A DNA stretch of 64,000 nt from Methylotuvimicrobium sp. KM2 (GTDB lineage: Bacteria > Pseudomonadota > Gammaproteobacteria > Methylococcales > Methylomonadaceae): assembly GCF_038051925.1 (NCBI RefSeq), contig NZ_CP150634.1, positions 4,596,300 to 4,660,299 of the forward strand. Reading direction: 5' to 3'. A model generated the notes under the pieces. That model ran no database searches, had not been told where the DNA came from, and saw nothing but the letters and a program-made list of their open reading frames with translations. Each line of letters opens with the position of its first letter. Position 1 is the stretch's first letter. This document shows positions 1 through 9,772 of the stretch, in pieces. Both the position numbers and the translations under genes were made by a program.

Positions 1-2306
1 CGGCCGAGATCGTTTTCTCGGATATGGAATATCGATTCGAGTTGGTGGGTGAAGCGCCTGACTTCGAGATTTTCATCGAGAAAAAGCGTCGCGATATTGG
101 TGCTATTGAACAAATTATCCAAGTCGTTATTAAGCAGCGTTAATTCGGTGATCTTGCCTTGATACTCGGCGTTGACGGTGTACAGCTCTTCATTGACCGA
201 TTGCAGTTCCTCATTAGTGCTTTGCAGTTCTTCGTTGCTGGCTAGCAGTTCTTCATTGGTGGCTTGCAGCTCTTCGTTGGATGTTTCCAGCTCCTCTACC
301 GTCGTTTGTAGATTTTCTCGCGTGAATTGTAATTCCTGCTCTAAATCGTTGATGCGTTGCCGGGCATCCATGTCGGCGTCGTAGGTGAGTGGTTCGATCG
401 AGTTTGGCTTATTGGGCTCGGTCGTTTCGCTGATCATGACCGCGAGCAATTTTTCCTGGCTTTTCTTGCCGGGCAAGTTTTTGACGGTCAGCGTAACCGT
501 TCTTAATTGATCATGGCCGTGAATGCGTATATTGGATAAGACGATTTCATTCGTGCCTTTTAACGCTTTATTGATACCGGTTGCAATGGGTATGGCCAGG
601 TCCTTGATAACGATTTTCGTGACGTCGCTGCTGATCTTACCGCTGGGATAGGATAAATAGTCTCTGGCTTCACCGAAGGTATGCGAGATTTCCATGTTTT
701 CGTTGACAAGCATCGTAAACGGCAAAATATCACCTGCAATGCCGTTGACGAAACGCTCCAACGTTCGATCTTCGGAAAAACGATTGATGGATGGACGGTT
801 GAAAGTCGTTGTGAAAGAAGGCTGAAAGATAGAGCCTGAAATTGGGCGTGGCTCCAAAGGTGTCAGCCCGGTTGCTTTGTATTTACCTTTGGAGCGGTAT
901 AGTTTGGTTTTGGGACTGACAAAGTCGAAATAATCGACCATATCGCCGATCGTTTCGCTGGTGCCGAGTAGTAGCAAACCGTCCTTGGTCAGCGAAAAAT
1001 TGAATAACTCCAGGATCTTTTTCTGTAAAACGGGCTGCAGATAAATCAGCACGTTTCTACAACTGATCATATGGATATTTGTGAATGGCGGGTCCTTGAT
1101 CAGGTTATGTTGGGCGAAAACCACCATTTCCCTAATTTTTTGCGTGACTTGAAAATTGTCTTCCTTTCGTGAAAAGTATTTGCTCAACAGTTCCGGAGGC
1201 ACATCGGCGGCAATGCTTTCAGGATACAAACCGGCGCTCGCTTTCTCGATAGCGCTTTGATCGATATCGGTCGCGAATATTTTGATGCGAAAGTAATGGT
1301 CGGATTGTTCACGATATTCGGCGAGTAACATCGCCAGCGAATAAGCCTCTTCGCCAGTCGAGCAAGCGGTTACCCACAAACGCAAGTCTTCGCCTTGCAG
1401 TCGACCGATCGATTCAGGCAGCCATTTTTCATTGAACTCTTGAAAAACGAATTCGTCCCGGAAAAAACAGGTCACGCCGATCAAAAGCTCTTGATAGAGC
1501 GTATTGATTTCTTGCTGGTTCGTTTCCATGAACCGGACATAGTCGGTCAAGTCGGCAAGTTGATTGATGCTGACCCGCCTCTCGATACGGCGCATCACGG
1601 TACTGGGTTTGTAATAGGTAAAATCGATTTTGCATTTTTCGCGAAGCAACGCGAAGATGCGGGTAATGCTGGTTCCGCCTTGTGGAATGATGTCCGTTTC
1701 CAAGCTGCCGGAATAAGGATGTTTGATGAAGGATAATAACTGCGTCGGCATTTCGTCCGGCGCCAGAATAAAATCGGCCAGTCCGGTTCCGGTTGCGTTG
1801 TTCGGCATGCCGGTGAATTTGGCGGATTCTTCGTCTTGCACCATCACCATGCCGCCGTGTTCCTTGATTGCGCGAATGCCGCGCGTGCCGTCGCTGCCCG
1901 TTCCGGACAAAATAATCGCAATCGCGTGGCTACCCGCGTCTTCGGCTAGAGACCGCAAGAAGATATCAACCGGCAAATTAAGACCTTCGCTTCGAACTTG
2001 TTCTTTGAGCAACAGCTTGCCGTGAAAAATGGTTAGGTTTTGACGCGGGGGTATCAGGTAAATATGGTTCTGGTTGACTGCCATGCCATCCTCGATCCGA
2101 TGTACGGGCATTTCGGTATGCTTGGACAGTAATTCGGCCATCAGGCTTTTATAATCGGGAGAGAGATGTTGGACGACGACAAATGCGAGTCCTGAATTGA
2201 TCGGCATTTTCTTGAAGAATGACTCGATAGCCTCAAGGCCGCCGGCCGAGGCGCCGATGCCGACGATATAAGGCGCCGTAGATTCGAAGGAAGTGCCGTT
2301 TTCCAT
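1..2306 (-). CDS. CheB/CheR fusion methylesterase-methyltransferase with PAS region (3' part beyond window)
   Basis: Reading from ATG at 2306, the product starts with a CheB methylesterase domain: the Ser motif GIGASAGG near residue 20, the His in VVVQHLSPD near 46 and the Asp in LSGTGSDGT near 135. From about residue 205 a CheR methyltransferase domain follows (CSTGEEAYSLAM near 330, SCRNVLIYL near 420). Around residues 640-710 lies a repetitive coiled coil (ETSNEELQATNEEL, LLASNEELQS), then the start of a PAS domain (LDNLFNSTNIATLFLDE). This order is typical of the large hybrid CheB-CheR-PAS proteins, which often continue into histidine kinase domains. Substrate receptors cannot be told from sequence. 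No stop codon occurs before position 1, so the C-terminus is missing. The gene is divergent from the repeat-filled spacer on its right and has no chemotaxis neighbours in view. Confidence 0.93.
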   Translation of the reverse strand, partial: MENGTSFESTAPYIVGIGASAGGLEAIESFFKKMPINSGLAFVVVQHLSPDYKSLMAELLSKHTEMPVHRIEDGMAVNQNHIYLIPPRQNLTIFHGKLLLKEQVRSEGLNLPVDIFLRSLAEDAGSHAIAIILSGTGSDGTRGIRAIKEHGGMVMVQDEESAKFTGMPNNATGTGLADFILAPDEMPTQLLSFIKHPYSGSLETDIIPQGGTSITRIFALLREKCKIDFTYYKPSTVMRRIERRVSINQLADLTDYVRFMETNQQEINTLYQELLIGVTCFFRDEFVFQEFNEKWLPESIGRLQGEDLRLWVTACSTGEEAYSLAMLLAEYREQSDHYFRIKIFATDIDQSAIEKASAGLYPESIAADVPPELLSKYFSRKEDNFQVTQKIREMVVFAQHNLIKDPPFTNIHMISCRNVLIYLQPVLQKKILELFNFSLTKDGLLLLGTSETIGDMVDYFDFVSPKTKLYRSKGKYKATGLTPLEPRPISGSIFQPSFTTTFNRPSINRFSEDRTLERFVNGIAGDILPFTMLVNENMEISHTFGEARDYLSYPSGKISSDVTKIVIKDLAIPIATGINKALKGTNEIVLSNIRIHGHDQLRTVTLTVKNLPGKKSQEKLLAVMISETTEPNKPNSIEPLTYDADMDARQRINDLEQELQFTRENLQTTVEELETSNEELQATNEELLASNEELQSTNEELQSVNEELYTVNAEYQGKITELTLLNNDLDNLFNSTNIATLFLDENLEVRRFTHQLESIFHIRENDLG

Positions 2307-2620
2307 TATTGTATTATTGTTGTTAGGGTTAATCGGTCGGCTAAGACTAACATTTTAAGCATACAAATGTTGAAATAAAAATACGGATTTTTGCAACCTG
2401 AAAATCATGTCTGTATCTATATGGGAACCTTTGCAAACCAACAAAACGACTACGGCACAGTTTTTTGGGCGAGTATTTAACCCCGGCATTCTCACTTACA
2501 GTAGATAATTAGAGCACTTCTTCGGGGTCAAAAGTTCTTTAACTTTGAAAGCTCGTAGATTTGGACTCTTTATCTAAATTTTCGATATACGGCGCTGAAC
2601 AGCGCAAATGCCGGTTCCGA

Positions 2621-2797
2621 AGAGGGGGCGGTTGCTCGATCGACAGGCGTCGGCGGCAAGGACAGCCGACGTCGAGCCTTTACCGAGCACCTCAAGGCCT
2701 CCTCCGGCACTGCCGAAATTTGAAGTGTGAAAGGTATATCTTGGATAATTTAGGTGCTGGGTTCACGGCGTCCTGTCGGGCGAGTGACCGCGCTCCG
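2621..2797. repeat. Dispersed palindromic element, diverged copy
   Basis: This gene-free spacer (2307-2901) holds a diverged copy of the dispersed family. It begins with GGTTGCTCGAT and a GTCGGCGGC hairpin arm, and ends with AATTTAGGTGCTGGG followed by TTCACGGCGTCCTGTC. The middle is replaced by a segment, CGGCACTGCCGAAATTTG with the following AAGTGTGAAAGGTATA, that recurs at 30789, 39365 and (inverted) 40513. Short open frames here have no coding character. Confidence 0.75.
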
Positions 2798-2901
2798 TCA
2801 AAGCCACGCGCTTTCATTTGCCGGGGCGATGGTCAGGCCTTCATGAACCTTAGGTTTAAGGTTTTGCGGGATTGAAATTTTAATGTGAGAAATAAATAGG
2901 G

Positions 2902-3939
2902 TCATACGGAATTGCTTTTTGCATAGGCAAAGTGTTCTCCGGCAATATCCCTTTCGATAAACCCCGTAATTTCGTCTTCGCTAAAATTACCGTAAGCCAT
3001 CAATAGTTTCACATAGGCGCATTCGAGCGACAGATTCCAGAGCATTTCGGCGCCTCGTTCGAGTAATTGGCGCGTACTCTCGTAGGCGCTATCGGATCGT
3101 ATCGACGGTGCTAGATAAACCGGAATGCCCTGTTCCCGGCAACGTTCGATAAACGGCAGCAATGACCAATCAGCACCCCACTGCATCGAAGCGCAGGCGG
3201 TGCCGGAATGATAGAGGTCGTGCAATACTGCGTCGATGCCATCCAAATTAAACAGCGTGTAATTCAACCCCGGATAAGGCCTGATTAATGCGATGCGCCT
3301 CGAGAAATCCGGCTTTAAATCGAAAGCCGCGCCGGCTTTGTTTTGAAGCATGAAGAGCGGCTCGGAAAAAACGCCGTTTTCGAAACGGCAATAGCATTTG
3401 TTTTGCACGCTGATAAAATCGCCGCTGAGTTGCAGCGAAGAAGCCAGCCGGCTGCCTAAATGAATTTGCGTGTATTCGCCCGGGTTTCGATAAGGGACGA
3501 AAACGCCCGTTTCGCGGCGCTGACGGATGAATTCGACCGCGGCGATAAAATTGTTCAAGCCGTTGGCCTCGGGATGATCAAGGGGACGGTCGCTCGATAC
3601 CAGCAGCATCGGTTTGTTTAGCGCATGGAAATAAAGACTTAACGCGGCGGCGGTATAGGCTAAGGTATCGGTGCCGTGCGTGACGATGACGCCGTCGTAG
3701 CGTTCGGGTTGCTCTGCCTCGATGGTTTTAATCAGTGTTTCCCAGAAGGTAGGTGTAATATTTTCGCTTAAAATTTGAACCGGTCGTATCGTTGTGAAGT
3801 CGATTTGTGAATGTTCCGGATACTGTCGTTCAAATAGCTGCAGTAAACGGTAAGGCGCGTTGACGGAAGTTGCGATCGTGCCGCAGGAAGCCTCCGATCC
3901 GATCGTGCCGCCGGTAAATACAAGCAAAACGTTTTTCAT
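2902..3939 (-). CDS. Type I (cytoplasmic) L-asparaginase
   Basis: A 345-residue protein that hydrolyses L-asparagine to aspartate and ammonia. The N-terminal nucleophile motif VFTGGTIGS sits at residues 7-15 and the second signature GVIVTHGTDTLAYTA follows near 85, carrying the Thr-Asp pair of the active site. There is no signal peptide, and the length fits AnsA-type enzymes. I chose the ATG at 3939 because a further upstream in-frame start would run into the divergent folA gene (from 3998) and adds no family sequence. Related glutaminase-asparaginases share both motifs, so substrate preference is inferred. It is divergent from folA across a 58-bp spacer. Confidence 0.88.
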   Translation of the reverse strand: MKNVLLVFTGGTIGSEASCGTIATSVNAPYRLLQLFERQYPEHSQIDFTTIRPVQILSENITPTFWETLIKTIEAEQPERYDGVIVTHGTDTLAYTAAALSLYFHALNKPMLLVSSDRPLDHPEANGLNNFIAAVEFIRQRRETGVFVPYRNPGEYTQIHLGSRLASSLQLSGDFISVQNKCYCRFENGVFSEPLFMLQNKAGAAFDLKPDFSRRIALIRPYPGLNYTLFNLDGIDAVLHDLYHSGTACASMQWGADWSLLPFIERCREQGIPVYLAPSIRSDSAYESTRQLLERGAEMLWNLSLECAYVKLLMAYGNFSEDEITGFIERDIAGEHFAYAKSNSV

Positions 3940-3997
3940 AGTATGATGAATTCCGAAACAAATCTTCCAAGAATAGCAAAGACCTTTTTTTAACAAA

Positions 3998-4489
3998 ATG
4001 AAAATATCTCTAATCGTCGCCATGTCTAGTAATCGCGCGATCGGTATCGATAACCGCTTGCCGTGGCATTTATCCGCGGACCTGAAAAAATTCAAGTCCA
4101 TCACGATGGGATCGCCGATATTGATGGGCCGTAAAACGTACGAGTCGATCGGCAGGCCGTTGCCGGGACGGATCAATATCGTTATTACGCGTAATCCCGA
4201 TTACCGTCCTTCGGGCTGCGAGGTATATAACGATATCGAAAGCGCGATGGAAAGTTGCCGTAATCATAACGAAATTTTCGTGATCGGCGGAGCGACATTT
4301 TACGAGGCCATGCTGCCGGTTGCCGATTACCTATACCTAACCGAGGTTAGGCGTGCGTTCGAAGGCGATACTTTTTTTCCGGAAATCGACAATAATCATT
4401 GGTTGGAAACGCATCGTGAGGATATTCACAATGACCCGGACGTTTCCTTCGGGTACAGTTTTGTGAAGTTGGAAAGAATAAAAAAATAG
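3998..4489 (+). CDS. folA: Dihydrofolate reductase
   Basis: The 163-residue product reduces dihydrofolate to tetrahydrofolate with NADPH for one-carbon metabolism. The start KISLIVAMSSNRAIG, the substrate-loop motif NRLPWHLSADLKKFK with the catalytic Asp at about residue 28, the nucleotide-binding GRKTYESIGRPLPGR at about 45-60, and VIGGATFYEAML near 95 are all standard for bacterial chromosomal DHFR. The length is normal. The ATG follows an A-rich stretch rather than a strong ribosome site. It stands alone, transcribed away from the asparaginase gene. Confidence 0.96.
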   Translation: MKISLIVAMSSNRAIGIDNRLPWHLSADLKKFKSITMGSPILMGRKTYESIGRPLPGRINIVITRNPDYRPSGCEVYNDIESAMESCRNHNEIFVIGGATFYEAMLPVADYLYLTEVRRAFEGDTFFPEIDNNHWLETHREDIHNDPDVSFGYSFVKLERIKK

Positions 4490-4634
4490 GCGGATTCAAC
4501 CGGTCATCAGTTCCCTCATGATCGGATTTTAAATCACAACGAACACGACGGTGGCGACAAGACCATGCTGTTTAGAGAAATTGTAATCATGCATTCGTTC
4601 GGCAAAATATAATTACAAAAAAGAGGAAGGAACA

Positions 4635-6605
4635 ATGACAAAACTAATCAATCAACAAAGACGTCAGTTTTTACAATATTCGTTTTTCGGCGTGGCCGCA
4701 GCTTCCTTGCCCGGCATTAGCGCCGCGGCGATGAAACAAATCAAGAGCGAGCCCTCCCCCGACTTCAACCCCGATGTCGAAATCGAATTTACCTCGCGTA
4801 ACGCTTTCGTGCCTATTCTAAGCAATGGGGAGAAGTCAAAAGTACAAAAATATTATGGCAAGCTATTGAAAGGCCCTAAGGATACCTTGCAGGACCTCGG
4901 CGATAATTTTTTGGGGCCTGTGATGAATCTGGTCAAAGGCCAAAAAGTCAGGGTTTATTATCGTAACCGGCTAAGCGAACCATCGATCATTCATTGGCAC
5001 GGACTGCATGTACCGCAAGCCAGCGACGGGCATCCGATGTATACGATAGGTCCTGGCGAGCAATATGTGTATGAATTCGAAGTCTTGAACCCTGCCGGAA
5101 CCAGTTTTTATCATTCGCATGCGCATGAAGTCACTGGCGATCAAGTCTATTTCGGCTTAGCTGGGTTGATTAAAGTCACCGACAATACTGAAAAAGCCTT
5201 GGGACTGCCCAGCGGCGAATACGATGTTCCGTTAGTGCTGCAAGACAGGCGCTTCGATGCCAATAACCAACTACGGTATGTGCATGGCATGCACGACAAA
5301 ATGATGGGTTTTCTCGGCGATAAAATTATCGTTAACGGCAAGGAGGATACCGAGTTCTCGGTCAAGACGCGGGCTTACCGGTTTAGGGCCTTAAACGGTT
5401 CCAATTCCAGAATCTATAAATTAGGTTGGGATGACGGTACGCCGTTGACTGCGATCGGCACCGACGCCCATTTACTGGAAAAGCCGGAAACGCGCCCTTA
5501 CATCATGCTGGCGCCTGGCGAGAGGATCGATCTTTGGCTCGACTTTAGCGGGCGCGAAGTCGGGTCGAAGCTCGTTATGTATAGTTTGCCGTATACCGGT
5601 GCGATGCCGCCGATGTATGAACGCATGCACGGCATGCAAAGCGATCATGGCGGCATGGAGGAGAATGACCCGGCAAACGAAACCCGCGGCATGGGCATGA
5701 TGGGCGGCGGAATGATGTCGGGCGGCTTGGCGCAGGGCGCTAAATTTGCCGTCGCGACCTTCAATGTCACCGCAACAGCCGAAGACTCGCCCAAGCTACC
5801 GGCCAAATTGGTCGCCTTCGAACGTTTGACCGAACAACACGTCGATAATGCCGCTAAACCGATTCCGATCGGGATCTCTGAAAAACCGATGCGGCCGCAA
5901 CTGAACGGCAAATCGTTTACGATGGATCATGTGTTCGATTTTGAAAAGGTTAAATTGGGTTCGATCAAAAAAATCAAAATCTTTCATGATCATGGCCCCG
6001 GAGGCGGTCGGCACGGCGATGCCAAAATGGAGCACGATGCTAAACCGAAAGCAGATTCGGCAATGCAGATGGAGCATGGCGCCGATAAACAAGAAGGAGA
6101 GTCGATGCAAGGCGGTCATGGCCGCGGCGGCATGGGTAAGATGGGAGGCATGCGCCATGGCGGCGGTATGGGCATGATGGGCGGTATGCAACATGACGGC
6201 GATGCACAACAAGCCGATCATGAAGGCGGAATGGGCATGGGTCGCGGTATGCGTGGGATGCAGCACGGTGGCGATACCGACATGCAAATGGGCGGTGGTA
6301 TGGAAGAGGGAGAAGGTATGGGTATGATGGGCGGCATGAATCTATCGATGGCGCATCCGATTCATTTACACGGTCAACAATACCAAATTCTATCGAGAAA
6401 AATCGGTCCGATGGGTTCGAAGGGTTATGAGACCGTCAAAGACGGTTTCATCGATAGCGGTTGGAAGGATACCGTCTTGGTCATGCCCGGCGAAGAAGTG
6501 GAAATTGCCAAGCCCTTCCAAGATTTTAAAGGCCTGTTCTTATACCACTGTCATAATCTGGAGCATGAAAACTTGGGCATGATGCGGCAGTTCTTGGTTG
6601 AATAG
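4635..6605 (+). CDS. Multicopper oxidase with long Met/His/Gly-rich insert, Tat-exported
   Basis: A 656-residue periplasmic multicopper oxidase. Residues 9-32 form a twin-arginine leader (RRQFLQYSFFGVAAA). Copper motifs are in family order: HWHG at 120-123, HSHAHE at 160-165, HPIHLHG near 572, and HCHNLEHENLGM near 638, which holds the T1 Cys, His and axial Met. Between domains 2 and 3, roughly residues 320-375 and 455-570 are extremely rich in Met, His and Gly (repeated GMMGGM and MQHGGD-like units), as in CueO/CopA/PcoA proteins that handle copper. The likely role is cuprous ion oxidation or copper tolerance; manganese or phenol oxidation cannot be excluded. A ribosome site, GAGGAAGGA, precedes the ATG. 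Confidence 0.93.
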   Translation: MTKLINQQRRQFLQYSFFGVAAASLPGISAAAMKQIKSEPSPDFNPDVEIEFTSRNAFVPILSNGEKSKVQKYYGKLLKGPKDTLQDLGDNFLGPVMNLVKGQKVRVYYRNRLSEPSIIHWHGLHVPQASDGHPMYTIGPGEQYVYEFEVLNPAGTSFYHSHAHEVTGDQVYFGLAGLIKVTDNTEKALGLPSGEYDVPLVLQDRRFDANNQLRYVHGMHDKMMGFLGDKIIVNGKEDTEFSVKTRAYRFRALNGSNSRIYKLGWDDGTPLTAIGTDAHLLEKPETRPYIMLAPGERIDLWLDFSGREVGSKLVMYSLPYTGAMPPMYERMHGMQSDHGGMEENDPANETRGMGMMGGGMMSGGLAQGAKFAVATFNVTATAEDSPKLPAKLVAFERLTEQHVDNAAKPIPIGISEKPMRPQLNGKSFTMDHVFDFEKVKLGSIKKIKIFHDHGPGGGRHGDAKMEHDAKPKADSAMQMEHGADKQEGESMQGGHGRGGMGKMGGMRHGGGMGMMGGMQHDGDAQQADHEGGMGMGRGMRGMQHGGDTDMQMGGGMEEGEGMGMMGGMNLSMAHPIHLHGQQYQILSRKIGPMGSKGYETVKDGFIDSGWKDTVLVMPGEEVEIAKPFQDFKGLFLYHCHNLEHENLGMMRQFLVE

Positions 6606-6612
6606 ACTGGGC

Positions 6613-6645
6613 TGCCGGATTAACCAAGATCCGGCATGATTTTTT
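6613..6645 (+). terminator. Rho-independent terminator of the multicopper oxidase gene
   Basis: A perfect 8-bp stem TGCCGGAT/ATCCGGCA with an 8-base loop is followed by TGATTTTTT, starting 8 bases after the stop codon. Confidence 0.85.
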
Positions 6646-6776
6646 GGTACTCATCTTCCCCTTGTCGAAGACGCTTACATGGATGTAAGCGGTAGACTGC
6701 GCCGGGAACCGGCAGTCGAGGTGGCGTATTAACTCGAAGGGCTAACGAATTTATACAATTCCAATTTAATTCCACT

Positions 6777-7598
6777 ATGCAGTTTCTGACCAGTTTAGTT
6801 TTATTTCGTACCCGGCATTGGGTTGTTTTATATTTTACGGCTGCCTTGCTCGGTGCCCTGATTGGCTTTTTCTTTTTATACCCGATCAACGAATTCGTTT
6901 ATTACTTCGAACATGAACGCTACCGGCCCGATGCAGCGAATGTGATTCGATATGTGACCGGTGAATTGATGAATTCGCTGGGGGGCAAGACTCCGATGAA
7001 AACAACTTTTTATGCATTCGTCGGAGCTAGTTTAGGCTGTATTACCGCGTTACTTTACAATGTCATGCATCGTCGTTGGCTGCAAATTCAACAGCTTACC
7101 CATGAGCTGGACAAGGATTTAGAAGCGCTGATCAAGCAGGGAGAAAATCCGTATTTGGAATTTAAATCGTCACTGCGTTGGGACATCGTTGAAAATCGAG
7201 TTAATCGTGCGCTCGAAGGCGTCGTGATCAAGACCTTGGCCGGCTTTATGAACGGACAAGGCGGTACACTATTGATCGGGGTATCCGACGAGGGCGAAAT
7301 CCTGGGTTTAGACCAGGATTATCAAACGTTGAAAAAACCCGGCCGTGATGGATATGAGCAACTGATTATGACCATGATCGCGTCGAATATCGGCGCCGAT
7401 ATCTGTCAATTCGTTCGGGTTGTCTATCATGAACTCGAAGGACTGGATATTTGCCGATTGATCGTGCTGCCGTCAACACGCCCTGTCTTCATTCAACAAG
7501 GTAACAACCCGAAGCTTTATTTGAGAACCGGCGGCGGTACTCGAGAGCTCAATGTGCAGGAAGCAATGGACTACATGAAGGCCCGGTGGCATAAATAG
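6777..7598 (+). CDS. Membrane-anchored AlbA_2 (Schlafen-type) domain protein
   Basis: A 273-residue protein with two transmembrane helices (about residues 14-37 and 70-90) and a cytoplasmic AlbA_2 domain from about 117 (NPYLEFKSSLRW, then ALEGVVIKTLAGFMNGQGGTLLIGVSDEGEILGL, and TGGGTRELNVQEA near the end). AlbA_2 domains occur in transcriptional regulators and defence proteins and are thought to bind nucleic acid or nucleotides. A membrane-tethered version with nothing else attached has no defined role that I know of. It stands alone between a terminator and a gene-free spacer. Confidence 0.8.
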   Translation: MQFLTSLVLFRTRHWVVLYFTAALLGALIGFFFLYPINEFVYYFEHERYRPDAANVIRYVTGELMNSLGGKTPMKTTFYAFVGASLGCITALLYNVMHRRWLQIQQLTHELDKDLEALIKQGENPYLEFKSSLRWDIVENRVNRALEGVVIKTLAGFMNGQGGTLLIGVSDEGEILGLDQDYQTLKKPGRDGYEQLIMTMIASNIGADICQFVRVVYHELEGLDICRLIVLPSTRPVFIQQGNNPKLYLRTGGGTRELNVQEAMDYMKARWHK

Positions 7599-8022
7599 CC
7601 GTTATATCGGGTTCCCAAAATCCCGTTTTCAATATCCGTTACTCTCGAAGATTGATGCGGAAAACGGCGTTCACATTTTTCAGTAGCCGCGGCCTATGGT
7701 ATGGTCGGTTCTTAGCAATACCGGCTTAAAAAATTGGGGTATTCTGAATCCGGTGTTGAAAAGTTAACGTTTGGCCGTGTCAAAAATTTCATTGATTGTT
7801 GACGCCAATAAAAACCAATTTTTAACCGAACCTTGTCGAAGGTTGAAGTACTGTATAGCTGACATTCGAACCGACAATTTTTCGAGAATATCACAGGCGA
7901 CATCCGGCCAAAAGCGGACATTCACTATAACGGTGAATCAATCTTTTGAATAGCCGCTTTCGATATAATCCCTGACCTTTAGAAAATAACACTATCCGTT
8001 TCGAATAAGCATTTTAAGGTTT
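7599..8022. other. Gene-free spacer
   Basis: About 420 bases, AT-rich, with no frame showing family sequence. Short open frames on both strands lack ribosome sites and coding bias. I see no repeat family member here. Confidence 0.6.
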
Positions 8023-8898
8023 CTATCCGCGTCTAAAGGAGCCAGGCGCAACGCCAAAATGGCGCTTAAAGGCTTTACTAAAGGCTGGCACCGATTCGTA
8101 ACCGCTTCTTTCCGCCACATGTTCCACACTCATGTCCGGTTCCATCAGCCAGTGAGCGGCGATTTGCAAGCGCCAAATCGTCAGATATTCAATCGGCGAG
8201 TGACCAATCAGCGCGCTGAATTTCTCCGACAATACCGATTTGGAAATACCGGCACGGGTGCACAGCTTGTTGAGCGTCCAAGCATGCCAAGGCTGCTGAT
8301 GAATCAAGCTCAACGCTGTCGCTAACCGCTTGTCCCGCATGGCCGCAAAAACGCCTTCTTGCACAAGGCCTTCCTCTATACAGTGACGGATCACTAACAC
8401 GAATATGCCGTCGCACAAACGTTCGACAACCGACTCACAACCGAAGCGTTGCGCCGAAGTTTCGCCGATGATCAATTCAATCAAGCGGGGCAGAATGCTT
8501 CCAGCCTGGTTCTGCCGGATCACTACTTCGGCGGGCAAGGCCTGCCATAAAGCCGATTTGGGGGCAGCCAGCTCGATTTCGCCGCAAACAAAAGCCGCTT
8601 CGCCTTCCAGCCAGGATGTCAAGTGGGTGTCTTGAGCATTGTCCGGTAAATGCTCCGGACTGTACGACAAAAAATGTCGGTCAGCGTGAGGCAGAAACAA
8701 TATCAGATCACCGGTATTCAACGCCAATGGGAATCGCCAACGCGGCGAATACACGAAGCCCTGTCCCTTACTGACCAGATGAAACCACACCGATGTCTCG
8801 GAATTGTGATCCATCAACCAGTGTCCGCACACGCCACCGGAATAAACCAGTTTTGCATGCAGATTCAAACCCTTGATCAACGGGGTTAATGCATCCAT
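8023..8898 (-). CDS. AraC-family transcriptional regulator
   Basis: A 291-residue regulator. The N-terminal half is a cupin-like sensor (GHWLMDHNSETSVWFHLVSKGQG, FPLALNTGDLILFLPHADRHFL). The C-terminal about 100 residues carry two helix-turn-helix units of the AraC type (LNKLCTRAGISKSVLSEKF and VEHVAERSGYESVPAFSKAF, ending FKRHFGVAPGSFRR). The start MDALTPLIKG at 8898 is preferred over the ATG 42 bases upstream because family members begin at this point. It is divergent from the AhpD-like gene at 9053, which is probably its target; this pairing is common in proteobacteria. The effector is unknown. Confidence 0.9.
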   Translation of the reverse strand: MDALTPLIKGLNLHAKLVYSGGVCGHWLMDHNSETSVWFHLVSKGQGFVYSPRWRFPLALNTGDLILFLPHADRHFLSYSPEHLPDNAQDTHLTSWLEGEAAFVCGEIELAAPKSALWQALPAEVVIRQNQAGSILPRLIELIIGETSAQRFGCESVVERLCDGIFVLVIRHCIEEGLVQEGVFAAMRDKRLATALSLIHQQPWHAWTLNKLCTRAGISKSVLSEKFSALIGHSPIEYLTIWRLQIAAHWLMEPDMSVEHVAERSGYESVPAFSKAFKRHFGVAPGSFRRG

Positions 8899-9052
8899 TG
8901 CGCGTTCCCGGAAAATCGGACAAGGATGCCGGAATGACAAGCATGGGATGTCTCATACGATTGGTTTAATCTGTTCTTGTCGTAACGATAACCGACAGGA
9001 TCGGCATCGCCGGCAAACCCTTTGTAATTTTTCAACGTCATAGGAATTCGCA

Positions 9053-9628
9053 ATGTCCCATTTCAAAATTCATTCTATCCAGACGGCGCCTGCCATTGCA
9101 CAACCCCTGCTGGAAGGATCGTTAAAAAAATACGGTTTCATACCTAATCTACACGGTGGTTTGGCGGAAGCTCCGGCAGCATTGAAAGCCTATATCGAGC
9201 TAACGGCATTGTTTGATCAAACGTCATTGAGCCCCACGGAAAGACAAGTCGTACTGCTGATCGCCAGTGCTGAAAACCAGTGCACTTATTGTGTCGCAGC
9301 GCATTCAATGATTGCCAAACAGATGGTCAAGACCGATCCAGCTATTGTTGATGCCATCAGAAACTTGCAGCCATTGCCGGATAGCAAGTTGGAGGCTTTG
9401 GCAAGTTTTACGCGTACCGTGGTAAAAAATCGCGGCTTTGTTAGCGGCAAAGCGCTCGATGATTTTATCGCTGCCGGTTACAGTCGAGCCCAAGTGTTGG
9501 AAGTGGTGTTGGGCGTGACCTTTAAAACCCTCAGCAACTACAGTAATCATATCATCGAAACGCCGTTGGATGCCGCATTCGAGGCCGAAGCCTGGCAAGA
9601 GCCGGTGCCATGCAGCAGCCAACAATAG
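9053..9628 (+). CDS. Carboxymuconolactone decarboxylase/AhpD-like protein
   Basis: The 191-residue product belongs to the AhpD-like superfamily. The redox motif CTYCVAAHS near residue 75 has the CxxC plus His arrangement of AhpD-type peroxidase-related proteins. C-terminal helices (RAQVLEVVLGVTFKTLSNYSNHI) fit the family. The likely role is peroxide or alkylhydroperoxide detoxification, or thiol-disulfide reduction. The actual substrate is not known. A divergent AraC gene lies 155 bases upstream. Confidence 0.86.
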   Translation: MSHFKIHSIQTAPAIAQPLLEGSLKKYGFIPNLHGGLAEAPAALKAYIELTALFDQTSLSPTERQVVLLIASAENQCTYCVAAHSMIAKQMVKTDPAIVDAIRNLQPLPDSKLEALASFTRTVVKNRGFVSGKALDDFIAAGYSRAQVLEVVLGVTFKTLSNYSNHIIETPLDAAFEAEAWQEPVPCSSQQ

Positions 9629-9772
9629 GCTGGATAACTCGATAACTAATGAGGCCAAGGACGGTCGCGAAATAACATAGCATGGGCAGGTTCGGAACGA
9701 TCCGCGTCTACCTATTAAAATGATTCGTGCTCAGGTTTTTATTGCGGCTGAAGCCTGTACCAAATTCGGAAA

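Noticed and set aside
2561..2875. 104-residue frame in the spacer left of the asparaginase
   Set aside because: It consists of the dispersed repeat element.
3940..4176. N-terminal extension of the asparaginase
   Set aside because: It overlaps folA on the opposite strand and carries no family sequence; the enzyme motif starts at the ATG at 3939.
5796..6287. His/Ala-rich protein on the minus strand inside the multicopper oxidase gene
   Set aside because: It is the antisense reading of the Met/His/Gly repeats of the oxidase and has no ribosome site.
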